64,000 nt of DNA from Macrostomum hystrix (Eukaryota; Platyhelminthes; Macrostomidae), in the NCBI GenBank assembly GCA_950097015.1, contig CATNEN010000038.1, positions 4,819,001 to 4,883,000 of the forward strand, given 5' to 3'. Both the position numbers and the translations under genes were made by a program. Positions 18,765 through 31,139 of the stretch are shown here, piece after piece. The notes beneath the pieces were generated by a model. It did no database searches. It was not told the DNA's origin and worked only from the letters and a program-made list of their open reading frames with translations. The stretch's first letter is position 1. Each line of letters begins with the position of its first letter.

Positions 18765-21700
18765 CATCTAGAAACTTCCCAAGCTAGAAACTTCCCTATC
18801 TAGAAACTTCCCAATCTAGAAACTTCCCCATCTAGAAACTTCCCAATCTAGAAACTTCCCAAGCTAGAAACTTCCCAAGCTAGAAACTTCGCAATCTAGA
18901 AACTTCCCAGTCTAGAAACTTCGCAATCTAGAAACTTCCCAATCTAGAAACTTCCCAATCTAGAAACTTCCCCATCTAGAAACTTCCCAGTCTAGAAACT
19001 TCCCAATCTAGAAACTTCCCCATCTAGAAACGTCCCAATCTAGAAACTTCCCCATCTAGAAACTTCCCAATCTAGAAACTTCCCAATCTAGAAACTTCCC
19101 AAGCTAGAAACTTCCCAATCTAGAAACTTCCCCATCTAGAAACTTCCCCATCTAGAAACTTCCCCATCTAGAAACTTCCCAGTCTAGAAACTTCCCAATC
19201 TAGAAACTTCCCAATCTAGAAACTTCCCAATCAAGAAACTTCCCAAGCTAGAAACTTCCCAAGCTAGAAACTTTCCAATCTAGAAACTTCCCCATCTAGA
19301 AACTTCCCAAGCTAGAAACTTCCCAATCTAGAAACTTCCCAATCTAGAAACTTCCCAATCTAGAAACTTCCCCATCTAGAAACTTCCCAATCTAGAAACT
19401 TCCCAAGCTAGAAACTTCCCAATCTAGAAACTTCCCCATCTAGAAACTTCCCCCTCTAGAAACTTCCCAATCTAGAAACTTCCCAATCTAGAAACTTCCC
19501 CATCTAGAAACTTCCCCACCTAGAAACTTCGCAATCTAGAAACTTCCCAATCTAGAAACTTCCCAATCTAGAAACTTCCCCATCTAGAAACTTCCCCATC
19601 TAGAAACTTCCCCATCTAGAAACTTCCCCATCTAGAAACTTCCCCATCTAGAAACTTCCCCACCTAGAAACTTCGCAATCTAGAAACTTCCCAATCTAGA
19701 AACTTCCCAATCTAGAAACTTCCCCATCTAGAAACTTCCCCATCTAGAAACTTCCCCATCTAGAAACTTCCCCATCTAGAAACTTCCCCATCTAGAAACT
19801 TCCCAATCTAGAAACTTCCCCATCTAGAAACTTCCCAATCTAGAAACTTCCCCATCTAGAAACTTCCCCATCTAGAAACTTCCCAATCTAGAAACTTCCC
19901 CATCTAGAAACTTCCCAATCTAGAAACTTCCCCATCTAGAAACTTCCCAATCTAGAAACTTCCCTATCTAGAAACTTCCCAATCTAGAAACTTCCCAATC
20001 TAGAAACTTCCCCATCTAGAAACTTCCCAATCTAGAAACTTCCCCATCTAGAAACTTCCCCATCTAGAAACTTCGCAATCTAGAAACTTCCCAATCAAGA
20101 AACTTCCCAAGCTAGAAACTTCCCAATCAAGAAACTTCCCAAGCTAGAAACTTCCCAAGCTAGAAACTTCCCAATCTAGAAACTTCCCTATCTAGAAACT
20201 TCCCAAGCTAGAAACTTCCCAATCTAGAAACTTCCCAATCTAGAAACTTCCCAATCTAGAAACTTCCCTATCTAGAAACTTCGCAATCTAGAAACTTCCC
20301 AATCTAGAAACTTCCCAATCTAGAAACTTCCCCATCTAGAAACTTCCCAATCTAGAAACTTCCCCATCTAGAAACTTCCCCATCTAGAAACTTCGCAATC
20401 TAGAAACTTCCCAATCAAGAAACTTCCCAAGCTAGAAACTTCCCAATCAAGAAACTTCCCAAGCTAGAAACTTCCCAAGCTAGAAACTTCCCAATCTAGA
20501 AACTTCCCTATCTAGAAACTTCCCAAGCTAGAAACTTCCCAATCTAGAAACTTCCCAATCTAGAAACTTCCCAATCTAGAAACTTCCCCATCTAGAAACT
20601 TCCCAATCTAGAAACTTCCCCCTCTAGAAACTTCCCAATCTAGAAACTTCCCAATCTAGAAACTTCCCCATCTAGAAACTTCCCCACCTAGAAACTTCGC
20701 AATCTAGAAACTTCCCAATCTAGAAACTTCCCAATCTAGAAACTTCCCCATCTAGAAACTTCCCCATCTAGAAACTTCCCCATCTAGAAACTTCCCCATC
20801 TAGAAACTTCCCCATCTAGAAACTTCCCAAGCTAGAAACTTCCCCATCTAGAAACTTCCCAATCTAGAAACTTCCCCATCTAGAAACTTCCCCATCTAGA
20901 AACTTCCCCATCTAGAAACTTCCCAATCTAGAAACCTCCCAATCTAGAAACTTCCCCATCTAGAAACTTCCCCATCTAGAAACTTCCCCCTCTAGAAACT
21001 TCCCCCTCTAGAAACTTCCCCATCTAGAAACTTCCCCATCTAGAAACGTCCCAATCTAGAAACTTCCCCCTCTAGAAACTTCCCAATCTAGAAACTTCCC
21101 CCTCTAGAAACTTCCCAATATAGAAACTTCCCCCTCTAGAAACTTCCCAATCTAGAAACTTCCCCATCTAGAAAATTCCCAATCTAGAAACTTCCCCATC
21201 TAGAAACTTCCCAATCTAAATACTTCCACATCTAAAAAATTCCCAATCTAGAAACTTCCCCATCTAGAAACTTCCCCATCTAGAAACTTCCCCCTCTAGA
21301 AACTTCCCCCTCTAGAAACTTCCCCCTCTAGAAACTTCCCAATCTAGAAACTTCCCCATCTAGAAACTTCCCCATCTAGAAACTTCCCAATCAAGAAACA
21401 TTCCCAATCTAGAAACTTCCCCATCTAGAAACTTCCACATCTAAAAAATTCCCAATCTAGAAACTTCCCCATCTAGAAACTTCCCCATCTAGAAACTTCC
21501 CCCTCTAGAAACTTCCCCCTCTAGAAACTTCCCAATCTAGAAACTTCCCAATCTAAAAACTTCCCCATCTAGAAACTTCCCCACCTAGAAACTTCGCAAT
21601 CTAGAAACTTCCCAATCTAGAAACTTCCCAATCTAGAAATTTCCCCATCTAGAAACTTCCCAATCTAGAAACTTCCCCATCTAGAAACTTCCCAATCTAA

Positions 21701-22085
21701 ATACTTCCACATCTAAAAAATTCCCAATCTAGAAACTTCCCCATCTAGAAACTTCCCCCTCTAGAAACTTCCCCCTCTAGAAACTTCCCAATCTAGAAAC
21801 TTCCCCATCTAGAAACTTCCCCATCTAGAAACTTCCCAATCAAGAAACATTCCCAATCTAGAAACTTCCCCATCTAGAAACTTCCCAATCTAGAAATTTC
21901 CCCATCTAGAAACTTCCCAATCTAGAAACTTCCCCATCTAGAAACTTCCCCATCTAGAAACTTCCCCATCTAGAAACTTCCCAATCTAGAAACTTCCCCA
22001 TCTAGAAACTTCCCAATCTAGAAACTTCCCCATCTAGAAACTTCCCCATCTAGAAACTTCCCCATCTAGAAACTTCCCAATCTAC
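18765..22085. repeat. 16-bp satellite, about 208 copies, heat-shock-element-like
   Basis: Largest array of the window (3.3 kb). Unit CTAGAAACTTCCCAAT with the dinucleotide before TCTAG varying (CCAA, CCCA, GCAA, CCCC, AAGC). Almost every unit contains GAANNTTC (GAAACTTC), the inverted-pentamer core of a heat-shock element, and most have an XbaI site (TCTAGA). Longer blocks recur at about 275-300-bp spacing (for example near 20085 and 20395, and near 21340-21440 and 21800-21900), showing segmental duplication. No ORF of note. Confidence 0.97.
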
Positions 22086-22768
22086 CGAGAATCTTCACGG
22101 AGTGGATAAAGACACATTGTGATGTCACAGTCATGAAGCTCGCTCTGAGTAAAATGGCAGAGCATCGCAGACTGCAGCACCAGGGTTCTTATTTTCCGCC
22201 TCATCTTTTTCCCCCACTTTTTCTACAATTTTTTGTTTCCATCAGAGGCCAGCACATGCTGAGTTTCACCTTCCTCCCTCCTTTGCCCCTCCTTTTGCTC
22301 CCTGCTCCCTCGCATTTCCTGCCAGCTTTCTTTTGGCCGACTAAGCAGAACAAGCAGTCCCATCGGCCTCCTCAGCGTCCTTCCTTACGATTCCACCCAC
22401 GCAAGGCAGTGCGGCCCCCTCTCCCGGCCTCTCCAATCATCGTCCAGACCCTGTTCTCAAAGACAGACACTGGCTTTGAAGAAACTGCTAATAATTCCGG
22501 TGAGGGCTCGGCTCCTCTTCCCAACAACCCCCCCAGTGCCCCACTTTCCTGTTGAGGCATCCTCATGGAAGGGATTCAAGGGCCGAATTCCCCTATCCCC
22601 AATGAGCCCATCCAATCAGGAGACGATCCTCTACCGGACTCAACTTTACCTGCGCGCTGCCCTCATCCTCAGCGGAAGGCTCATATTTAGCAGACGCTCC
22701 GAGTGGTAACTTTCATATTCCAACTCTTTCAAAGAAGATATTGAACTCTTTGGGGAAAGGAAAGCACA
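22086..22768 (+). other. GPCR upstream region, pyrimidine-rich
   Basis: Single 32-bp-array monomer at the left edge, then a C/T-rich stretch (22190-22420) that gives a proline/leucine-rich ORF I regard as noncoding. A CCAAT box (CCAATCAG) lies near 22612. The start context is GCACAATGTCC. Confidence 0.4.
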
Positions 22769-25700
22769 ATGTCCATGCCGCATCCCTGCTTGCACCTGCT
22801 GCCACAGGGCCAGGCCCCGGACATGTACCAGTTCTACCAGTTCTACAAGTGCATGAACTTCACCAACCTCACCCGCCTGCTCGAGGCCATAGACGAAAAC
22901 AGTTTAGCGGTGCAGCGCCGCCGCCTGCCGCCTATGCTCGGCCTCACAGCCGCCTTTGGCGTCCTGATCGCGGCCGGAGCCGCGGCCAATCTTCTACTCA
23001 TTGGCGTGATCTGCTCTCGACGCGAACTTCGCACCTCGTCGCATTACGCTTTCGTTTTAAACCTGGCTTGCTCGGACCTGCTGCTGTGCCTGCTCACCCA
23101 GCCGCTGAACCTGCTCAGGCTGCTGCAGCCGCACTACGGCTGGTGGTACGGCAGCGCCTTGTGCAAGCTTGGAAACCTGCTGACCGGAGTCAACCTCTTC
23201 GTGTCCACCTTCTCTGTCAGCGCTATCGCTTTGGACAGATTCAGGGTGAGCTGGGAGACTGGGAATCCGCCCTCATTTCCGCCTACCTGAGACTGGGAAT
23301 CCGCCCCCGATTCCGCTTACCTGAGACTGGGAATCCGCCCCCGATTCCGCTTACCTGAGACTGGGAATCCGCCCTCATTTCCGCCTACCTGAGACTGGGA
23401 ATCCGCCCTCATTTCCGATTAGCTGAGACTGGGAATCCGCCATCATTTCCGATTAGCTGAGACTGGGAATCCGCCCTCATTTCCGATTAGCTGAGACTGG
23501 GAATCCGCCATCATTTCCGATTAGCTGAGACTGGGAATCCGCCCTCATTTCCGATTAGCTGAGACTGGGAATCCGCCATCATTTCCGATTAGCTGAGACT
23601 GGGAATCCGCCCTCATTTCCGCCTACCTGAGACTGGGAATCCGCCCTCATTTCCGATTAGCTGAGACTGGGAATCCGCCCTCATTTCCGATTAGCTGAGA
23701 CTGGGTATCCGCCCTCATTTCCGCCTACCTGAGAATGGGAATCCGCCCCCGATTCCGCTTACCTGAGACTGGGAATCCGCCCTCATTTCCGCCTACCTGA
23801 GACTGGGAATCCGCCCTCATTTCCGATTAGCTGAGACTGGGAATCCGCCATCATTTTCGCCTACCTGAGACTGGGAATCCGCCCTCATTTCCGATTAGCT
23901 GAGACTGGGAATCCGCCCTCATTTCCGCCTACCTGAGACTGGGAATCCGCCCCCGATTCCGCTTACCTGAGACTGGGAATCCGCCCTCATTTCCGCCTAC
24001 CTGAGACTGGGAATCCGCCCTCATTTCCGATTAGCTGAGACTGGGAATCCGCCATCATTTTCGCCTACCTGAGACTGGGAATCCGCCCTCATTTCCGATT
24101 AGCTGAGACTGGGAATCCGCCATCATTTCCGATTAGCTGAGACTGGGAATCCGCCCTCATTTCCGATTAGCTGAGACTGGGTATCCGCCCTCATTTCCGA
24201 TTAGCTGAGACTGGGAATCCGCCCTCATTTCCGCCTACCTGAGACTGGGAATCCGCCCTCATTTCCGATTAGCTGAGACTGGGAATCCGCCCTCATTTCC
24301 GATTAGCTGAGACTGGGTATCCGCCCTCATTTCCGCCTACCTGAGAATGGGAATCCGCCCTCATTTCCGATTAGCTGAGACTGGGAATCCGCCCTCATTT
24401 CCGATTAGCTGAGACTGGGTATCCGCCCTCATTTCCGCCTACCTGAGACTGGGAATCCGCCCTCATTTCCGATTAGCTGAGACTGGGAATCCGCCCTCAT
24501 TTCCGATTAGCTGAGACTGGGTATCCGCCCTCATTTCCGCCTACCTGAGAATGGGAATCCGCCCTCATTTCCGATTAGCTGAGACTGGGAATCCGCCCTC
24601 ATTTCCGCCTACCTGAGACTGGGAATCCGCCATCATTTTCGCCTACCTGAGACTGGGAATCCGCCCTCATTTCCGATTAGCTGAGACTGGGAATCCGCCC
24701 TCATTTCCGCCCACCTGAGACTGGGAATCCGCCCTCGATTCCGCCCACCTGAGATTCTGAGAATCTGAATCCGCACACAGTTTCATGAGATTGAGGATTT
24801 CACACCTGAGATTTCGGATCAGCTGTTGAGTTGATGCAGATTTCCTGTCTTTTTGATGCATAAATCACAAGATTTTAAGTGCTCTATAGACTCACCTACG
24901 TGTCATTTCTCATGTTAATCTCAGTCTGGCCGCGGCAGATTTTGAAATCACTTCTCGTCTGTCTAAAATTTATTTTTTACTTGTTTTAATTAGAGAGGAA
25001 GCTAAAGCTGCTTGCACTCACTAATCCTGTGATCCGGTGTTTTTTATAACTTGTCTGAGCACACAGCTAGAGCTTGCTGTTGCCGTATCTCCACTCAGCA
25101 ACTCTGACAATCTGCGAGCAGTCCCGTTTCATTTGTGACTTCAGCGACTGAAACATGAGGCGGCGCACCCGGCCTCTGTTTTCTGATAGATAAAAAATTA
25201 TTGACTAACAAAATAATTTGAGTCTATTTTGAGGCATCTCTTCTCAGCGATTCCTAATCAATTCTGGCCGCGTGTCCATTTGTCCAGCAGCAGCTCCATC
25301 GACTCCTATGTCCCTGGCTCTTCTCTTGCCTGACAGACAGTCTGGACAGCGGACCCCCTCGGCCATCGGTCTTGTAATTAATTCCCCCTGACTACAGCTG
25401 CTACACACCGAGTTTGCGTGCTGGACCAAAGCAGCAATCCAATGATTTTCCTGCTCTGAGCACCGCTGAGTTGACAGATTGGAGCCCGTGATTAGACCGG
25501 GCCTCCTTGCCGGCTTCACCTACTGAACTGCCTCCGCCCAGGAATGTCAATCAATTTCTCCCAGATTGGAAAGAGTTTTTTTGATGCGATGTACAGGAAA
25601 CCAAAAAAATCGGAGGGCACGGGGTCATGGCTAGAAAATACTTTTCTTCCAAGAGGTCAAACGACAAAGAATAACCGAACAATAACACCGATTCCCCCAT

Positions 25701-27004
25701 AAACCAATTCCACACACTGACCCCTACATACAGCCACCCCAACTCCGCCTCATCCAGCACACACTGACCCCTACATACAGCCACCCCAACTCCGCCTCAT
25801 CCAGCACACACTGACCCCAAAAACAGCCACCCCAACTCCGCCTCTTCCAGCACACACTGACCCCAAACACACAGCCACCCCAACTCCGCCTCTTCCAGCA
25901 CACACTGACCCCAAACACACAGCCACCCCAACTCCACACATTCCAGCACACATCGACCCCCAAATAGAATCACCAGAACTCCGCAGTCCAATATTTAATA
26001 TTTAATCGAATATTAAATAAATTTCTATCATCTTGCCGACACTGCATTTAAAACCTCCGCCCGCAACCTTCGCGCAGTCGATCGTTCATCCGTCGTCTGG
26101 ACGCGTGCCGCGCCGTCGCCTGCAGGCCTTCGTGCTGCTAATCTGGTGCCTCGGCCTGCTGATGGCCTCCCCGCTGGCCTGGCTCGCCAAGCTGACGGAG
26201 AATCGCGGCTTCGCCAGCCGCCGAGTCTACCTGTGCACCGAGGACACGGGAGTCGGTATTGGCACCTCCCTGAAGCTGGCCTACAGCTGCGTCACTCTGG
26301 CCGTCCAGTTCCTCATCCCGCTGACGGTGCTGCTGGTGGCGTACGCCCGCATTGGGCGGGTGATGCAGCGCCGAATTCCCAGCATCCGGCCGCCCCCGAC
26401 TCGCTCGGCCTCCGAATATCGCCGGCGCCGATCACGTCGGGAACGCCGACGTCAGACTCGGGCCAAGTCGCTACTGGCCCTGACTGTCGGGCAGTTCGCT
26501 GTGTGCTGGTGCCCGCTGACCATCCTGAATGTCTACATGGACATCGCCACGCTGAGGGTGCAATCGCTCAGAATTGATTACAATTCGAGCGGCGCTGGCG
26601 GCGCTAAGGGCGGCGGTGGCGGCAGCGGCGAAGCCGGCGGTGGGGCCGGAGGTGGCGATGTGTTCGCCATCCAGATGCTGCAGGGCAGCTGCCTGCTGCT
26701 TCTGCTCATTTCGACCTGCGCCAATCCGGCTTTGCACGGCTTTTTCAGTGAGAATTTCCGCTCGGAGTTTGACAGAATCTTCCGCAGACGGAGACGCAGA
26801 AACGTGGCCGCTGACGAGGCCGAAGCCGGCCGGCGGCGAACACAGCAGCGGCAGCAGCATGAGGCCGAAGCCGTTGCCCCGCTGCAACCGTGCCCGGATG
26901 CGCAGAGCGAGCTTCATCACAAATTTCGAAAAGGAGAAGACGATGATGTCATTGGCAGTCTCGTAGCTGCAGGCGATCTGGCCATGACCGGCTGCCAGGA
27001 GTAG
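22769..27004 (+). CDS. Rhodopsin-family GPCR, NPY/NPF-receptor-like, 2 exons
   Basis: Seven-transmembrane peptide receptor, 467 residues, from exons 22769-23245 and 26078-27004 (both phase 0). N-terminus with N-glycosylation sites NFT (30) and NLT (33). TM1 about 56-81 with N74; TM2 with NLACSD (D103); C132 pairs in principle with C212 of ECL2; TM3 ends DRF(R) at 156-159. Splicing joins DRFR to SIVHP, the expected ICL2. TM5 has P240; ICL3 is very Arg-rich (about 257-288); TM6 has CWCP (302-305). ECL3 carries a glycine-rich insert (about 330-352). TM7 reads STCANPALHGFFSENFRSEF, matching the NPY/NPF-type NP-xxY-GF-NFR-EF pattern except that the NPxxY tyrosine is His379. The tail is basic, then Gln/Glu-rich. 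The ligand is unknown; another peptide-receptor subfamily is possible. Confidence 0.9.
23250..24770. repeat. 34-bp minisatellite, about 44 copies, GPCR intron
   Basis: Unit core GAGACTGGGAATCCGCCCTC with alternating linkers (ATTTCCGATTAGCT, ATTTCCGCCTACCT, GATTCCGCTTACCT). The first unit begins within about 8 nt of the GPCR 5' splice site, and the donor sequence GTGAGCTGGGAGACTGGG is itself a diverged monomer, so the array appears to have expanded from the exon-intron junction. Confidence 0.95.
25715..25965. repeat. 47-bp minisatellite, about 5 copies, GPCR intron
   Basis: Unit contains CAGCCACCCCAACTCCGCCT and CCAGCACACACTGACCCC. It lies in the 3' part of the GPCR intron, about 110 bp before the acceptor. 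Confidence 0.9.
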
Positions 27005-27384
27005 CAGACTGTCAACGAGGGAGCATCGCCAACCGATGACTTCACAGCGGAGACCACACTGATTGGCGGCAGCTCTGTGCCAGCCGTTATTATTCTAGTG
27101 GGCAACGGCCACTGAAAATGAGATGTCAAACTATCTCCAACTTTCTACTTTGCTAAATGCATGGACTGCTTCTACATATACTCGTTGCTGTCTGCAATGC
27201 AAGGTACCAGAAATGCAAGTTAACATATTTCGAGACTTCTTTAAGAAAAGTGATTCGAGGCGATCCATCCATCCATCCATTCATTCCTGGAATGGGATTT
27301 GAGAAGCTTAAAAAATAATTAAGACGGATAAGAACTCTATTGGCTTTTTCTTAGAAATGTGTTTCGAGTCACGGAAGTATTTCT

Positions 27385-28150
27385 AAAATGTTTCTAGGAA
27401 AGTTATCTGAGATGATAGCTTCTAGGAAAGTTTGCTGATATGACAGTTTCTAGAAAAGTTATCTGAGATGACAGTTTCTAGGAAAGTTATCTGAGATGAC
27501 AGTTTCTAGGAAAGTTATCTGAGATGACAGTTTCTAGGAAAGTTATCTGAGATGACAGTTTCTAGGAAAGTTATCTGAGATGACAGCTTCTAGGAAAGTT
27601 ATCTGAGATGACAGTTTCTAGGAAAGTTATCTGAGATGACAGTTTCTTGGAAAGTTATCTGAGATGACAGTTTCTAGGAAAGTTATCTGAGATGACAGTT
27701 TCTAGGAAAGTTATCTGAGATGACAGCTTCTAGGAAAGTTATCTGAGATGACAGTTTCTGGGAAAGTTATCTAAGATGACAGTTTCTAAGAAAGTTATCT
27801 GAGATGACAGTTTCTAAGAAAGTTATCTGAGCTGACTGTTTCTAAGAAAGTTATCTGAGATGACTGTTTCTAGAAAAGTTATCTGAGATGACAGTTTCTA
27901 GGAAAGTTATCTGAGATGACAGTTTCTAGGAAAGTTATCTGAGATGACAGCTTCTAGGAAAGTTATCTGAGATGACTGTTTCTAGGAAAGTTAGCTGATA
28001 TGACTGTTTCTAGGAAAGTTATCTGAGATGACTGTTTCTAGGAAAGTTATCTGAGATGACTGTTTCTAGGAAAGTTATCTGAGATGACTGTTTCTAGGAA
28101 AGTTATCTGAGATGACAGCTTCTAGGAAAATTATCTGAGATGACTGTTTT
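27385..28150. repeat. 28-bp minisatellite, about 27 copies, downstream of the GPCR
   Basis: Unit core TTCTAGGAAAGTTATCTGAG followed by ATGACAGT. Each typical unit contains TTCTAGGAA (TTCNNNGAA, a STAT/GAS-type palindrome) and TTATCT (reverse of AGATAA, a GATA site). It starts about 380 bp after the GPCR stop and may lie in a long 3'UTR; no AATAAA is seen before it. Confidence 0.95.
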
Positions 28151-29590
28151 TAAGAATGGAATCTCAGTTTAAAGTTTCTATGCATAAGGATCTGAGCTTA
28201 TAGATTCTATGGATGTAATTTGGGATCCTTGGATTGGAGATCAGTAATTAAGTGTTTTGCACTTTTCTGACCATTATGCAAACAAAAATCGGTGTCTGGC
28301 ACATGTAATCGTCTCCTTCAAATTGACATCCAGATGATTCAATTTTGGACAATCCCTGTAGTATTCGAAAATCTTATTTTGTTAAACAAATTATTTTGCA
28401 TCGTTGTCAAGATAAATAGAGCTCTGGAATACAAAAAACGCAGAATAACTCTACCTGTACGATTGCTTATATGCTATATTAACTGTGGATTTGTGCGCTA
28501 ATTGTATTGTTTTGACGTTGTTCAGATTTACTAAACAGCCCCCCACGGGCTGTTTGTGTGGCTGTTTTGTGTGGCATTGTGTGGCTGCCTTAAATTAATA
28601 GTGGTCTTTGCAAACAAAATCAGGGGGTAGAAAACCAGGACGGGGTAGAAAACCAGCGATCAGCCAATCAGCGCCTGGCCTGCATGGTGTGAGATTGGCC
28701 CCACTGGACGGAATGACATGAGGCAAGGAGGGTCGCAGAGCTGAGAGGCAGCCAATCAGAAAGACCGAGAGTAGAGAATTCTGTTATTTTCTTTTGAGGA
28801 CTGCAAACTGGGCGAAACTGACTATTTGAAATAATCAGTCACATGCAATTCTTAGAAAACCTCTAATTTCTGAATGGTCGAAATTTCGAAGTCGTCACTG
28901 ACGTGGACTTTTGTGAGATATAATGTGTGAGAATCTTAACTACAAATAAAAGTTTCTATCTACGCAAGTTTATCTCGACCGGTTATCGACCGGTTTAGTA
29001 AGGCCCATGGCCAGAGTTCGTGCTGTCTTCCTGATTCTGCCAGTTGTTTCTTTGCCATTTGCTTCGCTCGAAGGATTTCAAGTAGTAGGCCCTTTTAATG
29101 GGGCCAATCTATAGTATGAGATCATGCTCAGCATACGGGGTCGCTTTGAATGGGAAGCGAGCCCCTGCCCTCCCCCCAATGTGTGCTCTCTCTCCCACTC
29201 TCTCCCTCTCGCTCGTTCTGCTTTCAAAGCAAACTTTTAACCACGCAAAGCTGTGGGGAGGGTCGGCATTTATCCGACATGAAAGCATCCCCGAAGAATC
29301 CCAAAAGAATCCCCAAAGCAGAACCAATCTCCTGTGCTAAGCGGCAGACAAAACCCGGAATCGCACTTAATCCTTAACAGCCGAGTGGGCCGCGGTCCGA
29401 AATCTGCCGGCCGAGCATTTTCGAATCTTCGAGCACAAAAGGCTTAACGGGCGGGTCTAAAAAGTTCCTTCTCAGTTAGATAATTATTTTTTCTCTCTCT
29501 CTAATCTCGGATTAGCATTTCTTCTTTCCCTGCTCAGTGGTTAGACTGCAGTTGCTGTGCAGGAAATCAGGGGACTCTGCGTCAGCGGCT
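28151..29590. other. Spacer downstream of the GPCR
   Basis: No supported gene. It contains a 9-bp perfect hairpin at 28533-28555, two CCAAT boxes around 28660-28750, AATAAA at 28945-28950, and a doubled CGACCGGTT near 28977-28996. Confidence 0.45.
28533..28555. other. Perfect 9-bp stem hairpin
   Basis: AAACAGCCC, a 5-nt loop CCCAC, then GGGCTGTTT, followed by a T/G-rich run. Function unknown; it does not match the histone 3' stem-loop. Confidence 0.6.
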
Positions 29591-30659
29591 CCTATTCTAT
29601 TCTACTCTATCCTATTCTATTCTACTCTATCCTATTCTATTCTACTCTATCCTATTCTATTCTACTCTATCCTATTCTATTCTACTCTATCCTATTCTAT
29701 TCTACTCTATCCTATTCTATTCTACTCTATCCTATTCTATTCTACTCTATCATATTCTATTCTACTCTATCCTATTCTATTCTACTCTATCATATTCTAT
29801 TCTACTCTATTCTATTCTATTCTATTCTATTCTTTTGTATTCTTTTGTATTATATTCCATTCTATTCTATTCTACTCTATCATATTCAATTCTACTCTAT
29901 TCTATTCTATTCTACTCTATCATATTCTATTCTACTCTATTCTATTCTATTCTATTCTATTCTTTTGTATTCTTTTGTATTATATTCCATTCTATTCTAT
30001 TCTACTCTATCATATTCAATTCTACTCTATTCTATTCTATTCTATTATATTCTATTCTATTCTATTATTTTGTATTATATTCCATTCTATTCTATTCTAT
30101 TCCATTCTATTCTATTCTATTTCATTCTATTCCATTCTATTTTATTCTATTCTATTCTATTCTATTCTATTCTATTCTATTCTATTCTATTCTATTATTT
30201 TGTATTATATTCCATTCTATTGTATTCTATTGCATTCTTTTCTATTCTATTCTATTCCATTCTATTATATTCTATTCTATTATATTCTATTCTATTCTAT
30301 TATTTTGTATTATATTCCATTCTATTCTATTCTATTTCATTCTATTATATTATATTATATTATATTCTATTATATTCTATTATATTATATTATATTATTT
30401 TGTATTATATTCCATTCTATTCTATTCTATTCCATTCTATTCTATTCTATTCCATTCTATTATATTCTATTCTATTCTATTCTATTCTATTTTTTTGTAT
30501 TATATTCCATTCTATTGTATTCTATTCCATTCTATTCTATTCTATTCTATTATTTTGTATTATATTCCATTCTATTCTATTCTATTCTTTTTATTATATT
30601 CCATTCTATTCTATTCTATTCCATTTTATTCTCTTCAACTCTATCCCATTCTATTCTAG
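29591..30659. repeat. TATTC pentamer array, about 210 units
   Basis: Based on TATTC with TACTC, TATCC, TTTTG, TATAT and TTCCA variants. The first 250 bp has a regular 20-bp higher-order unit (TATTCTATTCTACTCTATCC); later parts repeat longer blocks containing TATTTTGTATTATATTCCAT. Because 5 is not a multiple of 3, several frames stay open for hundreds of codons; none is coding. Confidence 0.97.
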
Positions 30660-31139
30660 GCAGCAGGTGCAGCCTTTATTCCCTAAATTATCCACCACAG
30701 GCTCCACTGGGCAATTTTTATTCAGTCCGTGGCCCAAATCGAATTATTCACTCGCTGCGAAATCCGTTCACCTGAGCAGCTGGCCGCTCCATCTCTGCCT
30801 GCTTCAAAAAAGCGAGCTGTCACGTGACTGAATGTCTGCCAAGTTCCAAATTGCGTCCTTGTTCTAATTAAATAGGAATTCCATTTGTCGCTAGAAATTT
30901 TCTGGCGTAATTTTCAGCTTTGTCAAATACTATCCCCCTAATTATCTCCCTAATCCTCATTATTCTTTATGACACACAACAGTCTGTGCATTTAATTCCA
31001 TTCTGAGTCATGTCGCTGACTCAATGCTGTTCAGAGAGACTGTCTTCTTGGTTAATATTGCCCTCATGTACTCTTCTGACAGAAACTTCACAATTCTCCT
31101 CTCTGACTCTTCCACAGAATCTCACAATCGTCCTCTGGT
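30660..31139. other. Unique spacer
   Basis: No gene seen between the pentamer array and the next minisatellite. It includes one CACGTG E-box (GTCACGTGAC near 30820). Confidence 0.35.

Noticed and set aside
22133-22555. 140-codon proline/leucine-rich ORF upstream of the GPCR
   Set aside because: Pyrimidine-rich low-complexity DNA; no signal of conservation and out of context with the GPCR start.
29537-30831. Overlapping ORFs of 270-420 codons rich in Ile/Leu/Tyr/Phe/Ser
   Set aside because: Produced by a pentanucleotide array without stops in several frames; no start context or domain.
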